Notes under the pieces: model-generated
What the model was told of the DNA's origin: nothing
The model's database searches: none
Seen by the model: the letters and a program-made list of their open reading frames with translations, nothing else
Translations under genes and position numbers: made by a program
Shown here: one piece after another, positions 42,567 through 51,944 of the stretch
Layout: every line of letters begins with the position of its first letter
How positions within the stretch are numbered: the first letter of the stretch is position 1
NCBI GenBank assembly: GCA_016699675.1
Contig: CP064985.1
Span: forward strand, 1,550,001 to 1,614,000
DNA: 64,000 nucleotides
Origin: Austwickia sp.
GTDB taxonomy: Bacteria; Actinomycetota; Actinomycetes; Actinomycetales; Dermatophilaceae
Direction of reading: 5' to 3'

Positions 42567-44030
42567 TCAGGGCTTCTTGGTCGTCGGGGTCACGGTCGGG
42601 GGGCTCGGCGCCGACGGGGTGCTCGGGGGGGCGCTGGGCTCCTGGGTCTCAGTCGGCGGCGGTCCGTTGCTGATCCGCAGGGTGATCGGCTGGTCGAACG
42701 GGACGACGCCACTGGGGTTGACCGCGAGGACGGTGCCCGCGGGCTTGTCGTTGTCGACCATGTCGTAGGTGAACTTCGTGTAGCCCAGCCGCTTGAGGGC
42801 GTTCTCCACGTTGGCGCGCGGACTGCCCACGTAGATCGTCGGATCGATGCTGTCCGCCGACTTCGTCGTGGTCGTGGTGGTCGTCGTGGTGGTGCTGGTG
42901 GTCGACGTCGTCTTCGACGTGACCGTGGGGACGCTGCTGGTGGGGCTGTTCTTCGGGGTGTCGTTGCCGATGACGCCGGTCATCCGCAAGATGGCGAACA
43001 GCGCCAGCAGCGCGAGCACCGCGAAGACGGCCCACAGCCAGGGGATGGTCTTGCGGGGCTCGTCCGGCCGGGTGGCGCCGGCCGCCACGACCGCGGTGCG
43101 CTGGGACTGGGCGTACGCCGTGGGGTCGGCCAGCTTGGCCGTCGCGGCCGGGTCGGCCATCACGCGGGTGGGGTCGAAACCGGCCGGCACCGCGGCCGCC
43201 GCGGCCGCCGGGCCGCCGCGCATCGCCGCGGCGAGGGCCGCCGCGCTGGCCGGCCGCTGCGCCGGGTCCTTGGCGAGGCAACTCGCGACCACGGTGGCCA
43301 TCGCCGAGGGCACCGAGCCGGGCAGCGCGGGGGGTGCCTTGTGGACGTGCGCCATCGCCGTGGCGAACGGGGCGCCCTCGTCGAACGGGCGGTTCCCGGT
43401 CAGCAGCTCGTAGGCCACCACCCCGAGCGAGTAGATGTCGGAGGCGCGGGTCACCGGCTTGCCCATCGCCTGCTCCGGCGAGATGTACTGTGCCGTGCCC
43501 ATCACCTCTCCCGTGCGCGTCAACGGGGAGGCGTCCTTCGCGCGCGCGATGCCGAAGTCGGTGAGCTTCACGACCCCGTCGGGGCGCACCAGGATGTTGG
43601 CGGGCTTGACGTCGCGGTGCACAACGCCGGCCTCGTGGGCGGCCTGCAGGGCGTCCGCGCACTGACCGATGATCATGGCGGTCCGCCGCGGCGACTGGGG
43701 ACCCTCGCGCCGGATGATCTGCGACAGCGGCTCGCCCTCGACGTACTCCATGACCAGCCACGACGTGCCGGCACCGGCCGCGTCTTCCTTGCCGTAGTCG
43801 TACACGGTGGCGATGTTGTGGTGCCCGAGCAGGGCGGTGTGCCGCGCCTCCTCGCGGAAGCGCTCGACGAAGCCCGGCTGCTCGGCGAGATTGGGCGACA
43901 GGAGCTTGATCGCGACCGTGCGCCCGAGGACCTTGTCGGAGGCCTTCCAGACCTCGCCCATGCCGCCGTACGCGATCCGGTCGATGAGCGTGTAACGGTT
44001 GCCGTACACGCTGCCGGGCTCGATGCTCAT
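42567..44030 (-). CDS. pknA: Ser/Thr kinase PknA-like, with one PASTA domain
   Basis: 487 aa. Kinase domain about residues 10-275: IAYGGMGEVWKASD, VAIKLL, VVHRDVKPANILV, DFGIARA, MGTAQYISPEQA. TM IPWLWAVFAVLALLALFAIL near 328-347, then a Thr-rich spacer (long run of Thr) and a single PASTA-like unit YVGSPRANVENALKRLGYTKF and a Pro/Thr tail. M. tuberculosis PknA has no PASTA, so this is the form seen in several Micrococcales. ATG overlaps the pbpA stop as ATGA. Likely regulates growth and division together with PknB and PstP. Confidence 0.93.
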   Translation of the reverse strand: MSIEPGSVYGNRYTLIDRIAYGGMGEVWKASDKVLGRTVAIKLLSPNLAEQPGFVERFREEARHTALLGHHNIATVYDYGKEDAAGAGTSWLVMEYVEGEPLSQIIRREGPQSPRRTAMIIGQCADALQAAHEAGVVHRDVKPANILVRPDGVVKLTDFGIARAKDASPLTRTGEVMGTAQYISPEQAMGKPVTRASDIYSLGVVAYELLTGNRPFDEGAPFATAMAHVHKAPPALPGSVPSAMATVVASCLAKDPAQRPASAAALAAAMRGGPAAAAAAVPAGFDPTRVMADPAATAKLADPTAYAQSQRTAVVAAGATRPDEPRKTIPWLWAVFAVLALLALFAILRMTGVIGNDTPKNSPTSSVPTVTSKTTSTTSTTTTTTTTTTKSADSIDPTIYVGSPRANVENALKRLGYTKFTYDMVDNDKPAGTVLAVNPSGVVPFDQPITLRISNGPPPTETQEPSAPPSTPSAPSPPTVTPTTKKP

Positions 44031-45502
44031 CGGTTCATCACTGCCTTCATGACTTCCTGGGCGAGGGGTGCGGCGTCGAACGAGGCGCCGGGCCCTGGTG
44101 CGCTCAGCCCCCCGTTCTCCACGAGGACGGCGACCGCGACCTTGGGGTCGTCGGCCGGGGCGAACGAGATGAACCAGGCGTGCGGGGCCAGCGGGTTCCC
44201 CGCGGCGTCCTGGCCGTGTTCGGCGGTCCCCGACTTCGCGGCGACCTGCATGCCCGGGATGCGGGCAGCGCGGCCGGTGCCCTGGCCGGACTCGGTCACC
44301 TGGACCATCATCCGGGTCAACGCGGACGCCTGGTCGGGGGACAGCGCGCGGGACAGCTCGGTGGGCTTGGCCGTGTCCACCACGTCGAGGCCCGAGCCGC
44401 GGGTCTGCTTGACGAGGTAGGGCCGCATCACCGACCCGCCGTTCGCGACGCCGGCGGCGACCATGGCCATCTGCAGGGGCGTGACCTGCACGTCCTGCTG
44501 GCCGATCGAGGTGTAGGCCACCTTCGGCGGGTTGTCCATGGGGCCCGTCGCGGAGGGCGTCACCTTCAGCGGCACCTCGAGCTCCTTGCCGAACCCGAAC
44601 CGGGCGGCCTCGTCCTTGATCGACTGCGCCCCCAGGTCCAGCCCGAGCTGCGCGAAGGCTGTGTTGCACGACATGGCCAGGGCCTCGGTGAGGGTGACCG
44701 TGCCGCCGCCGCACGGGCCGTTCCAGTCGTTGGGCAGGGTGTGCGAGGTCTGCGGGATCGGAAGCCGGGCCACGCCGGTGAGCCGGGAGTTCTCGGTCCG
44801 TCCGGCCCGCAGCGCGGCGGCGGCGAGCACGACCTTGAACGTCGAGCCGGCCGGGTAGAGGTCGCCGGCGATCGCCCGGTTGACCATGGGCTTGGCGCCA
44901 TCGGCGGAATAGCTCTTCCAGGCCTTCTGGGCGGCGGTGGCGTCCACGGTGGAGATGGCGTTCGGGTCGTACTGCGGGTGGCTGACCATGGCGAGGATCG
45001 CCCCGGTCTTGGGGTCGAGCGCGACGATCGCGCCGCGCCTGTTCCCCAGGGCCTTGTCGGCGGCCTGCTGGGTGCGCGCGTCGATCGTGAGGTCGAGGTT
45101 CACCCCGGTGGGCCGCTTGCCGGTGAGGAGGTCACCGAGCCGGCGGTAGAACAGCGCGTCCGAGGAGCCGGAGAGCAGTTCGTTCTCGGCCAGTTCCAGG
45201 CCGCCCGCGCCGTACGACAGGGAGAACCAGCCGGTGAGGTGCCCGTAGAGGGGACCCTGCGGGTAGTTCCGGACGTACTTGACCGACTCCCCGCTGGGCG
45301 CCTTCTCGGACCGGGCCACCTGGGTCTGGTCGACGAGGATGGCGCCGCGCTCCTGCTCGTACGACGAGAGCAGGGTGCGACTGTTGCCCTCGGCGTCGCG
45401 CAGCGACTTGGCGTCGGCGAACTGCACCCACGACCCGAAGATCAGCAGGAGCCCGAACATCGCGGCGACCAGCACCGACAGCCGGCGGATAGGCGCGTTC
45501 AC
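44027..45502 (-). CDS. pbpA: Penicillin-binding protein PbpA (transpeptidase)
   Basis: 491 aa. Class B PBP. N-terminal TM (LSVLVAAMFGLLLIFGSWVQFA), dimerisation/pedestal domain, then the transpeptidase: SxxK in PAGSTFKVVL, SxN in AMSCNTAF, KSGTAE near the end (KSG instead of the usual KTG). Cross-links peptidoglycan, partner of RodA. GTG at 45502 overlaps the rodA stop (GTGA). The much longer open frame upstream is a shadow of rodA and pstP. Confidence 0.94.
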   Translation of the reverse strand: MNAPIRRLSVLVAAMFGLLLIFGSWVQFADAKSLRDAEGNSRTLLSSYEQERGAILVDQTQVARSEKAPSGESVKYVRNYPQGPLYGHLTGWFSLSYGAGGLELAENELLSGSSDALFYRRLGDLLTGKRPTGVNLDLTIDARTQQAADKALGNRRGAIVALDPKTGAILAMVSHPQYDPNAISTVDATAAQKAWKSYSADGAKPMVNRAIAGDLYPAGSTFKVVLAAAALRAGRTENSRLTGVARLPIPQTSHTLPNDWNGPCGGGTVTLTEALAMSCNTAFAQLGLDLGAQSIKDEAARFGFGKELEVPLKVTPSATGPMDNPPKVAYTSIGQQDVQVTPLQMAMVAAGVANGGSVMRPYLVKQTRGSGLDVVDTAKPTELSRALSPDQASALTRMMVQVTESGQGTGRAARIPGMQVAAKSGTAEHGQDAAGNPLAPHAWFISFAPADDPKVAVAVLVENGGLSAPGPGASFDAAPLAQEVMKAVMNR

Positions 45503-46875
45503 GGGGCGCTCACCACGCTCGTCGGGGCCTCCGCCGCGGGCGGGAGCTGGTTGGGGTCGGGCACGGGTCGGCGGGCGTGGTCGCTGATCCGCAGCAGGAT
45601 CGCCACGATGGTCCAGTTGGCCAGCAGCGAGGAGCCACCGGCGGACAGGAAGGGGGTGGTCAAGCCCGTCAACGGGATGACCCGCAGCACGCCCCCGACG
45701 ATGGTGAAGACCTGCAGCGCCATCGTGAACGCCAGGCCGGTCGCGAGCAGCTTGCCGAACCCGTCGCGGGTGCCCAGCGCCGTGCGCAGCCCCCGCTCGA
45801 CGAGGAGGGCGTAGAGGATCAGGATCGCGAAGGCGCCGACCAGGCCGAGCTCCTCGCCGAGGCTGGCGAAGATGAAGTCGCTGTCGGCCAGCGGGGTGAT
45901 CTGCGGGCGGCCCTGCCCCAGCCCGGTCCCGAGCATGCCGCCGGCGCCGAGGCCCATGAGCCCCTGCCGGAGCTGATAGCTCTGGTCCCAGTACTCGCTC
46001 GACCAGGGGTCCAGCCAGATGTGCACGCGGCGCTGCAGGTGGGCGAACAGCAGGTACGCCACGAACGCCGCCCCGCAGAACAGGCTCATGCCGATGGCGA
46101 TCCAACTCTTGCGCTCGGTCGCGACGTACAGCATGGCCACGAACAGCCCGAAGAACAGCAGCGAGGTGCCGAGGTCGCTCTCGAACACGAGGACCGCGAC
46201 GCCCAGCGCCCAGGCGACCAGGATCGGCCCGAGGTCGCGGCCCCGGGGCAGCCGGAAGCCCGCGATCTCGCGGCCGGCGAGCGAGAGGGCGTCGCGGGCC
46301 TGGATGAGGTAGCCCGCGAAGAACACCGTAAGCAGGATCTTCGCGATCTCGCCCGGCTGGAACGACAGGGGGCCGAGCTCGATCCAGATCCGCGCCCCGC
46401 CCTTCTCCTTGCCGAGCACGGGTAGCAGCGGCAGGAGCAACGCGACGAGACCGACCAGCATGAACGTGTAGGTGTAGCGCCGCAGGATCCGATGATCCCG
46501 CAAAGCCACGAGCACCAACGCGGCGACGACCATCGACAGGCCCGCCCACATGATCTGCCGGGGGGCCGTCGCGCCCTCGCCGCCCACGGCCACGTCGAGG
46601 CGGTGGATCATCACGATCCCGAGCCCGTTGAGCAGGGTGGCGATCGGCAGCATGAGGGGGTCGGCGTACGCCGCCCGCCAGCGCAGCACCGCGTGGAAGC
46701 CCAGCGCGAACGCCAGCAGCCAGGCGCCCTGCGTGACGAGATCGACCGGCACCTGACCGGTCGTCGCGAGGCCGACGTTGAGGTAGGCGATCAGGACCAG
46801 GCCCACCGCGAAGAGCAGCAGCAGGAGCTCGACATTGCGGCGGGTGCCGGTGCGAAAGACGCTGACGGTCGTCAT
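45499..46875 (-). CDS. rodA: RodA/FtsW-family lipid II polymerase
   Basis: 458 aa. SEDS glycosyltransferase with about 10-12 TM segments. Family marks: LNGLGIVMIHRLD, GARIWIELGPLSFQPGEIAKILL, FESDLGTSLLFFGLF, and LTGLTTPFLSAGGSSLLANW, including the catalytic Asp region. Pairs with PbpA in wall synthesis. ATG overlaps the pstP stop (ATGA), so pstP-rodA-pbpA-pknA are all coupled. Confidence 0.95.
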   Translation of the reverse strand: MTTVSVFRTGTRRNVELLLLLFAVGLVLIAYLNVGLATTGQVPVDLVTQGAWLLAFALGFHAVLRWRAAYADPLMLPIATLLNGLGIVMIHRLDVAVGGEGATAPRQIMWAGLSMVVAALVLVALRDHRILRRYTYTFMLVGLVALLLPLLPVLGKEKGGARIWIELGPLSFQPGEIAKILLTVFFAGYLIQARDALSLAGREIAGFRLPRGRDLGPILVAWALGVAVLVFESDLGTSLLFFGLFVAMLYVATERKSWIAIGMSLFCGAAFVAYLLFAHLQRRVHIWLDPWSSEYWDQSYQLRQGLMGLGAGGMLGTGLGQGRPQITPLADSDFIFASLGEELGLVGAFAILILYALLVERGLRTALGTRDGFGKLLATGLAFTMALQVFTIVGGVLRVIPLTGLTTPFLSAGGSSLLANWTIVAILLRISDHARRPVPDPNQLPPAAEAPTSVVSAP

Positions 46876-48116
46876 GGCGCCCCCCCGCAGGTGGCGCTCG
46901 GCCCGAGGGACCGGCACGCCTCGGCGGCGGTGCGCATCTCGTCGACCTTGGCGCGGGCCTCGTCCAGGCTGCCGGTGCGGATCTGGCCGTCGAGCCGGCC
47001 GCGCCACATCTCGGGTAGTTCAGCGACCTGCAGGTCGGTCGGGGTCTCGACGCTCGAGAGCTGCACGGGTCCCAGCGTCTGCGGCACGCCGCGATAGATC
47101 GCCACGGTGCCGCCCTGGTCACCGACGTAGTACTGGGTGCGGGTCCACTGCCACCCGGCGTACGCCGCCGCCAGCATCGCCGCGAGCAGCACCAGGATCA
47201 CCGCGAGCATCCGCAGCCACCGGCGCCCAGGTCGGCCCTCGTCCTCCTCGTCGTCCTCCGGGGTCGTCGCCCCGGTGGCCGCCCGGGCCAGCGCGGCGGC
47301 CTTCTCGGCCGGGCTGGCCCCGCTGATCCCGGAGGCCTGCCGTTCGGCGGCCGCCCCGACGATGACGGGCTGGGTGGCGCTCGCGCGGGCGGTGGGGACG
47401 ATGTCGCCGATGACGCAGGTGACGTTGTCGGGCGCGCCGCTGCGCATGGCGAGGTCGACCAGCCGGCGGGTCGTCTCGGCGGGTCCCAGCCCCATGCGCA
47501 CGACCTCGGCGATCGTGTCGAAGGCGACATAATCCGAGAGGCCGTCGGAGCAGATCAGGTAGCGGTCGCCGATGCGCGGCTCGCGCATCGCCAGGTCCGG
47601 CTCGTCGTCCTCGGAGCCGGTGAGCACCCGGGTCACCAGGGAGCGCTGCGGGTGGTGCTCGGCCTCCTCCGCCGAGATGCGGCCCGAGTCGACGAGGGTC
47701 TGGACGAAGCTGTGGTCCTTCGTGATCTGCGTGAAGTCCGTGCCGCGCAGCAGGTAGGCGCGGCTGTCCCCGATGTGCACCAGGGCCAGCCCGTGCGAGC
47801 CGGCCTTCATCAGCGCCGTGAGCGTCGTGCCCATCCCGCCCAGCTCGGGGTTGGCGTCGACCTCGTGGGCCAGGGAGGCGTTCGCCTCGGCGATGGCGTC
47901 GGCGAGGATGTCCAGCGCGTCGTCGCTGCCGTGGCTGTCCCCGTCCAGCGGCGCCAGGCGGCCGACCACCAGGGAAGATGCGACGTTGCCGCCGGCATGA
48001 CCGCCCATCCCGTCCGCGATGGCGAGCAGGTGCGGCCCGGCGTAGCCGGAGTCCTCATTGCGCGACCGCACCAGCCCCACGTCGGTGCGCGCCGCATAGT
48101 CCAGGGCGAAGGTCAT
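46872..48116 (-). CDS. pstP: PP2C-type Ser/Thr phosphatase PstP
   Basis: 414 aa. PP2C domain residues about 1-235: RSRNEDSGY, LLAIADGMGGHAGG (metal Asp), LVHIGDSRAYLLR, ICSDGLSDYV, GAPDNVTCVI. Then a cytosolic linker, TM LRMLAVILVLLAAMLAAAYAGW near 302-323 and a ~90-aa extracytoplasmic part with two Cys. Reverses PknA/PknB phosphorylation. Starts 4 nt after the fhaB stop. Confidence 0.95.
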   Translation of the reverse strand: MTFALDYAARTDVGLVRSRNEDSGYAGPHLLAIADGMGGHAGGNVASSLVVGRLAPLDGDSHGSDDALDILADAIAEANASLAHEVDANPELGGMGTTLTALMKAGSHGLALVHIGDSRAYLLRGTDFTQITKDHSFVQTLVDSGRISAEEAEHHPQRSLVTRVLTGSEDDEPDLAMREPRIGDRYLICSDGLSDYVAFDTIAEVVRMGLGPAETTRRLVDLAMRSGAPDNVTCVIGDIVPTARASATQPVIVGAAAERQASGISGASPAEKAAALARAATGATTPEDDEEDEGRPGRRWLRMLAVILVLLAAMLAAAYAGWQWTRTQYYVGDQGGTVAIYRGVPQTLGPVQLSSVETPTDLQVAELPEMWRGRLDGQIRTGSLDEARAKVDEMRTAAEACRSLGPSATCGGAP

Positions 48117-48120
48117 CCGG

Positions 48121-48600
48121 TTACCGCCGCAGCTCCAGCACCGTCTGGCCGATCTGCAGCCTGCTGCCGTCCCGGACGGCCACCGGCTCCGCCAGGCGAT
48201 GCCCGCCGACGAACGTGCCGTTGGTTGAGGTCAGGTCCTCCACGAACCACTGTCCGTCCTGCTCGAAGATGCGGGCGTGGCGGCCGGAGGCGAAGTCGTC
48301 GTCGAGCACCAGGCTGCACTCGGGGTTGCGGCCGAGCAGGATCCCCGCCGGGCGCAGCGGGACGCTAGTGCCCTTGAGCGGCCCCTCGACGACCACGAGC
48401 TGACGCAGTCCTCGGCCGCGGCGGTCCCGCGTGCTCGGGACGTTCGAGGTCGGGCGCACGCGGGCGCGGCCGTCCGCCCCGCGCCGGACGATCCGCGTGC
48501 CGTAGAGGTCGCTGCGGATCACCCCCACGATGCTGAACACGAAGAGCCAGAGCAGCACGAGCAGGCCGAGCCGTACGGCGGTCAGGGTGAGCTCGCTCAA
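48121..48600 (-). CDS. fhaB: FHA-domain protein FhaB (FipA)
   Basis: 159 aa. N-terminal TM (LTLTAVRLGLLVLLWLFVFSIVGVIRSDLYGTRI) and a C-terminal FHA domain binding phosphothreonine: ILLGRNPECSLVLDDDFASGRHARIF and DLTSTNGTFVGG. TTG start at 48600 with GGAGGTGA about 10 nt upstream; the family start SELTLT supports it. Links PknB signalling to division. Confidence 0.93.
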   Translation of the reverse strand: MSELTLTAVRLGLLVLLWLFVFSIVGVIRSDLYGTRIVRRGADGRARVRPTSNVPSTRDRRGRGLRQLVVVEGPLKGTSVPLRPAGILLGRNPECSLVLDDDFASGRHARIFEQDGQWFVEDLTSTNGTFVGGHRLAEPVAVRDGSRLQIGQTVLELRR

Positions 48601-48607
48601 CGGGCGC

Positions 48608-49795
48608 TCACCTCCGGCCGGCGCGGATCAGCAGGCTGGTGCGCCCCATGGTCAGCCGGTCGCCCTCGGCCACCCGGCGGGTGGTGACGCGGTCGCCGTT
48701 GACGAAGGTGCCATTGGTCGAGCCGAGGTCGCGCACCGTGATGGCGAAGTGGGGGCCGTCGTGCGTCACGCGGATCTCGGCGTGCCGGCGACTGATGCCC
48801 GCATCCTCCAGCGTGATGTCGGCGCTTGGGTCCCGGCCCAGCACGGTCAGCGCCCCGAGCAGCGGGTAGTGGTCGCCGTCGCACTCCAGCCACGGCCGGT
48901 CCGCCGGGTCCTCCAGCGGCATCGGGGCCGCCGGAGGGACGCCGGGTTGCGGCTCGGGCCGGGCCAGCTGGGCGGGTTGGGCCGGCTCCTCGGCGGGGAT
49001 GGCGTGCGCCGGTGCGGCGTACGGCGGTGCGACGGGCGCGGCGTACGGCGGTGCCTCAGCGGGCGCGGCCGATCCGGCCGGTACGTCGGGGCCGGTGACC
49101 CGGTCGGGCGCGGGCATCATGGCGACGGCCGGCGGGGCGGCTGCCGGACCGTCGACGGGCTGCTCGGCGACGGACGGCGCGCTGACGGAGGGCGCGCCGA
49201 CAGGCGGCTCGGGGACCGGCGGTCGCCCGGCCCGGGCCGCGGCGGCGGTGCTGGCGAGCGAGCCGGCCGCGGCGCTCGCGGCATGGCTGGCCAGTCCGGC
49301 GGCGCCCTGGGCGGGCGCCTCGGCTTCGGAGGTGCGGAACGGGTGCGCCCGGCGCAATTCCTCGGCGTGCTCGACGCGGCGGCGGTCGGCGGCCCCCCGC
49401 TCATCGGGCTCCGCGGCGGGGATGCGCTTCGCGGTCGCGGGGCGGACCCGGAACACGCCCGTCTCGAGGTCTTCCCGGGAGCGGAAGTCGATGTGGAACG
49501 GCCCGCCGGGGACATAGCGCTGTTGTTCCGCGTGTTCCTGCACGCTCGCGACGAGCTCGTCGGCCAGGAGTTCGGTGTAGCTGGTGAGGCGCTCGTAGTC
49601 CGTCGGGGACAGGTCGATCACGAACAGGTTGGGCACGATCGTGCGGCCCTTGCCGACGACGGCGGCCCGGTCGTCCATCGCGCGGCGCATGGCGGAGGCG
49701 ATCTCGACAGGCTGCACCTCGGCCCGGAACGCGCGGGCGAACGCGCCGTTGACGGCGCTTTCGAGCTTGCGTTCGACTCGGTCGAACAGCCCCAC
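48608..49795 (-). CDS. fhaA: FHA-domain protein FhaA with DUF3662
   Basis: 395 aa. The N-terminal DUF3662 region GLFDRVERKLESAVNGAFARAFRAEVQPVEIA is typical of FhaA, followed by a long Ala/Pro-rich linker with repeated PPYAAP, and the C-terminal FHA domain: LTVLGRDPSADITLEDAGISRRHAEIR, DLGSTNGTFVNG. It binds phosphorylated MviN and PknB in mycobacteria, controlling lipid II flux. GTG at 49795 chosen for GGGAGGAGG upstream and the family start; the open frame continues to 50122. First gene of the leftward cluster. Confidence 0.93.
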   Translation of the reverse strand: MGLFDRVERKLESAVNGAFARAFRAEVQPVEIASAMRRAMDDRAAVVGKGRTIVPNLFVIDLSPTDYERLTSYTELLADELVASVQEHAEQQRYVPGGPFHIDFRSREDLETGVFRVRPATAKRIPAAEPDERGAADRRRVEHAEELRRAHPFRTSEAEAPAQGAAGLASHAASAAAGSLASTAAAARAGRPPVPEPPVGAPSVSAPSVAEQPVDGPAAAPPAVAMMPAPDRVTGPDVPAGSAAPAEAPPYAAPVAPPYAAPAHAIPAEEPAQPAQLARPEPQPGVPPAAPMPLEDPADRPWLECDGDHYPLLGALTVLGRDPSADITLEDAGISRRHAEIRVTHDGPHFAITVRDLGSTNGTFVNGDRVTTRRVAEGDRLTMGRTSLLIRAGRR

Positions 49796-50223
49796 GACGG
49801 CCTCCTCCCGCACGGTGCGGCTCCCAGCGTATCGGGCAGCCCTGGCAGCGAGCTGGACCCGCGCGGAGCGGCGGCCGCGCAACGTGGCAGGACGGGCCCG
49901 ACAGACACCGCAGCGCCGCCGCGGCGGCACCACCGCGCCGCCCCGGCGGCACCACCGCGCCGTCCCTCGCCGATCGCCCCTTCGCCGCCCGTCTCGCCGC
50001 CCCTTCGCCGCTCGTGTCGCCGCCCCGATGGCCGCCCACGCGCGGGCGCCTTCCGAAGGCTTCCCTCTGACCAGGCGGGTTGTATCTCGCCAGACTTGGA
50101 CGGACGTCATGGACGGCTGCATACTGCGGGCGTACGAGGGGTATCTACTCGGTGTTCAGACGCGCCACCAGCCCGGGCGCGCTCGTCCTCGGGGGAAGAC
50201 GACATCAACGACGGAGGTTCTTG
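49796..50223. other. fhaA upstream spacer with short direct repeats
   Basis: 428 bp without a supported gene, between divergent fhaA and the coiled-coil gene, so both promoters must lie here. Contains two adjacent ~21-bp direct repeats of CGGCGGCACCACCGCGCCG (about 49922-49962) and several CGCCGCCC-type repeats after them. No clear promoter hexamers were recognised. Confidence 0.4.
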
Positions 50224-50814
50224 ATGGATGGACTGACCTGGGCGTTGCTCGCCGCAGCGGTAGTGGCCCTCGTGGTCCTGGTTCTTGCGGTCCGGAAGTC
50301 TCGGCGCGCCGGCGTCGAACGCGCCCGCCACGAGGCCGCGCAGCTGCGCGAGAGCGCGCGGGACTCCGAGTGGGAGGCCCGCGAACGCGCCGCACACGCG
50401 GCACAGGCCGAGGCGGAGGCCCGCCGGGTGCGCGCCGAGGCCGACGAGCGAGCCGCGCGAGCGGAGAGCGCTGAGGTGCAGGCGCAGCGCTTGGCCCGAG
50501 AGCGGGACGAGGCCAACGCCGCCCACGAGCAGCGGCTGCGGGAGGCCGACCGCCTCGATCCGGACGTACCCACGGACCGGGACGGAAATCGGCTGACTCC
50601 GGACGGCAGCGGCCATGACGACCAAGCCGACCACGCCGGCCACCGCCCAGCGGTTCCGGACGCGAGGGGCCCGTCGTACGACGAGCGGCACCGCGCGCAC
50701 TGGCAGGACGGTCGCCCCGACGCGGCACCCGAGGAGCCCGCGGACACCGCGCCCGATGCCCGGCAGTGGATCGAGCAGCGCCACCCTCGCCGCCCGGAGG
50801 ACCGCGAGTCCTGA
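50224..50814 (+). CDS. Membrane-anchored coiled-coil protein
   Basis: 196 aa, family not recognised. N-terminal TM (LTWALLAAAVVALVVLVLAVRK) then a long Arg/Glu/Ala helix from about residue 25 to 105 (RARHEAAQLRESARD, AEAEARRVRAEADERAARAESAEVQAQRLARERDEA) that must be a coiled coil, and an Asp/His/Pro-rich, hydrophilic tail. ATG with GGAGG 6 nt upstream. The architecture resembles small cytoskeletal or envelope-spacing proteins; role unknown. Confidence 0.8.
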   Translation: MDGLTWALLAAAVVALVVLVLAVRKSRRAGVERARHEAAQLRESARDSEWEARERAAHAAQAEAEARRVRAEADERAARAESAEVQAQRLARERDEANAAHEQRLREADRLDPDVPTDRDGNRLTPDGSGHDDQADHAGHRPAVPDARGPSYDERHRAHWQDGRPDAAPEEPADTAPDARQWIEQRHPRRPEDRES

Positions 50815-50987
50815 CGGAGGTCTCTCCCGGCCACGTCGCGAAAGCCCGCCAGATCGGGCCCGCCGACCCCGGCCGACCACGGAGGGCACCTCGGCCCCCG
50901 GCTCGGGCGGCCCCGTCGGCGCCACGATTGCGCCACCGTTCACCGCAGCGCCATGCGGACGCCGTCCGGTGGTCCGATGCTCTTGTC

Positions 50988-51926
50988 ATGACGGAGCCGA
51001 ACTCTGCCGATAGACAACAGGATTCGCCCACGGCCCGGCGCGCGGAGCACCGGGCGTACCGCCCGGCCGAGAGTCGGGGCGCCCGGGCGCCGCGGCCGCC
51101 GCAGGGTCCGACGGAACGGGTCGGCGGCGCGGGCTACGCGGTGGACTTCCTTTCCGTGCGGGTGCCGACGCCCACGCTGGCGCCGGACCTGCGCGGCGAC
51201 GTCGTCCGGGCAGGGGGCGCGGACGTCATCGACTACACCCACTTCTCGGTGTGCCTGTCCCGTCGCCGCCGCCTGGCGCGGTGGGTGGCCTGGAACGTCG
51301 ACGGCGCCGCCGGAGTGGACCTTGCGCGGACGGGCCTGCGGTTCCGGCTGGACCCGCGCGTTCCGGCCGACTGTCAGGTCGGCGACGAGCTGTACGCCGA
51401 CAACCGGATCGACCGTGGCCACCTGGCCCGCCGGCGCGACCTGTGTTGGGGCAGCCGCGCCGAGGCCCAGCGCGCGAACGCGGACTCGTTCTTCTTCACC
51501 AACATCACCCCGCAGGTCGACGACTTCAACCAGTCCCGCCGCTCCGGCGTGTGGGGCCTGCTGGAGGACGCGCTCTTCGAGGCGGTGGCCGTGGAGCAGC
51601 GCCGGATCAGCGTCTTCGCCGGACCGGTGCTCGCCGACACGGACGTGGCCTACCGCGGCGTGCAGTTGCCGCGGGAGCACTGGAAGGTCATCTGCTACGT
51701 CGACGCCGGTGCCCTGGAGGCGCGGGCCTTCCTGCTCAGCCAGGGACTGGACCACCTGGAGGGCATCGACCTGTCCCGGTTCCGCACCTACCAGGTGGCG
51801 CTGTCCCTCCTGACGGCCCGCACCGGGGTCCGCTTCGACCCTGCCCTGGTCGAGCGGGCCGAGTCGGCGCTGCCCCCGGGTTCGCCCGCCGTGGAGGTGC
51901 GCCGGGCGGCGGACATCCGCTGGTGA
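50988..51926 (+). CDS. DNA/RNA non-specific endonuclease (NUC1 family)
   Basis: 312 aa. Beta-beta-alpha-metal nuclease: the catalytic motif NRIDRGHLARRRD (DRGH, His as general base) near residues 139-151, and the metal-binding Asn in FFFTNITPQVDDFNQ. N-terminal 45 residues are Arg/Pro-rich and disordered; no signal peptide seen, so export is unclear. ATG at 50988. Related to EndoG/Serratia nuclease. It could be a nutritional, competition or death nuclease; no immunity gene was seen beside it. Confidence 0.88.
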   Translation: MTEPNSADRQQDSPTARRAEHRAYRPAESRGARAPRPPQGPTERVGGAGYAVDFLSVRVPTPTLAPDLRGDVVRAGGADVIDYTHFSVCLSRRRRLARWVAWNVDGAAGVDLARTGLRFRLDPRVPADCQVGDELYADNRIDRGHLARRRDLCWGSRAEAQRANADSFFFTNITPQVDDFNQSRRSGVWGLLEDALFEAVAVEQRRISVFAGPVLADTDVAYRGVQLPREHWKVICYVDAGALEARAFLLSQGLDHLEGIDLSRFRTYQVALSLLTARTGVRFDPALVERAESALPPGSPAVEVRRAADIRW

Positions 51927-51944
51927 CGTCGCGCGGCACGGGCC

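Noticed and set aside
42447..45814. Long plus-strand frames opposite pknA/pknB and pbpA
   Set aside because: Antisense shadows of clear kinase and PBP genes on the minus strand.
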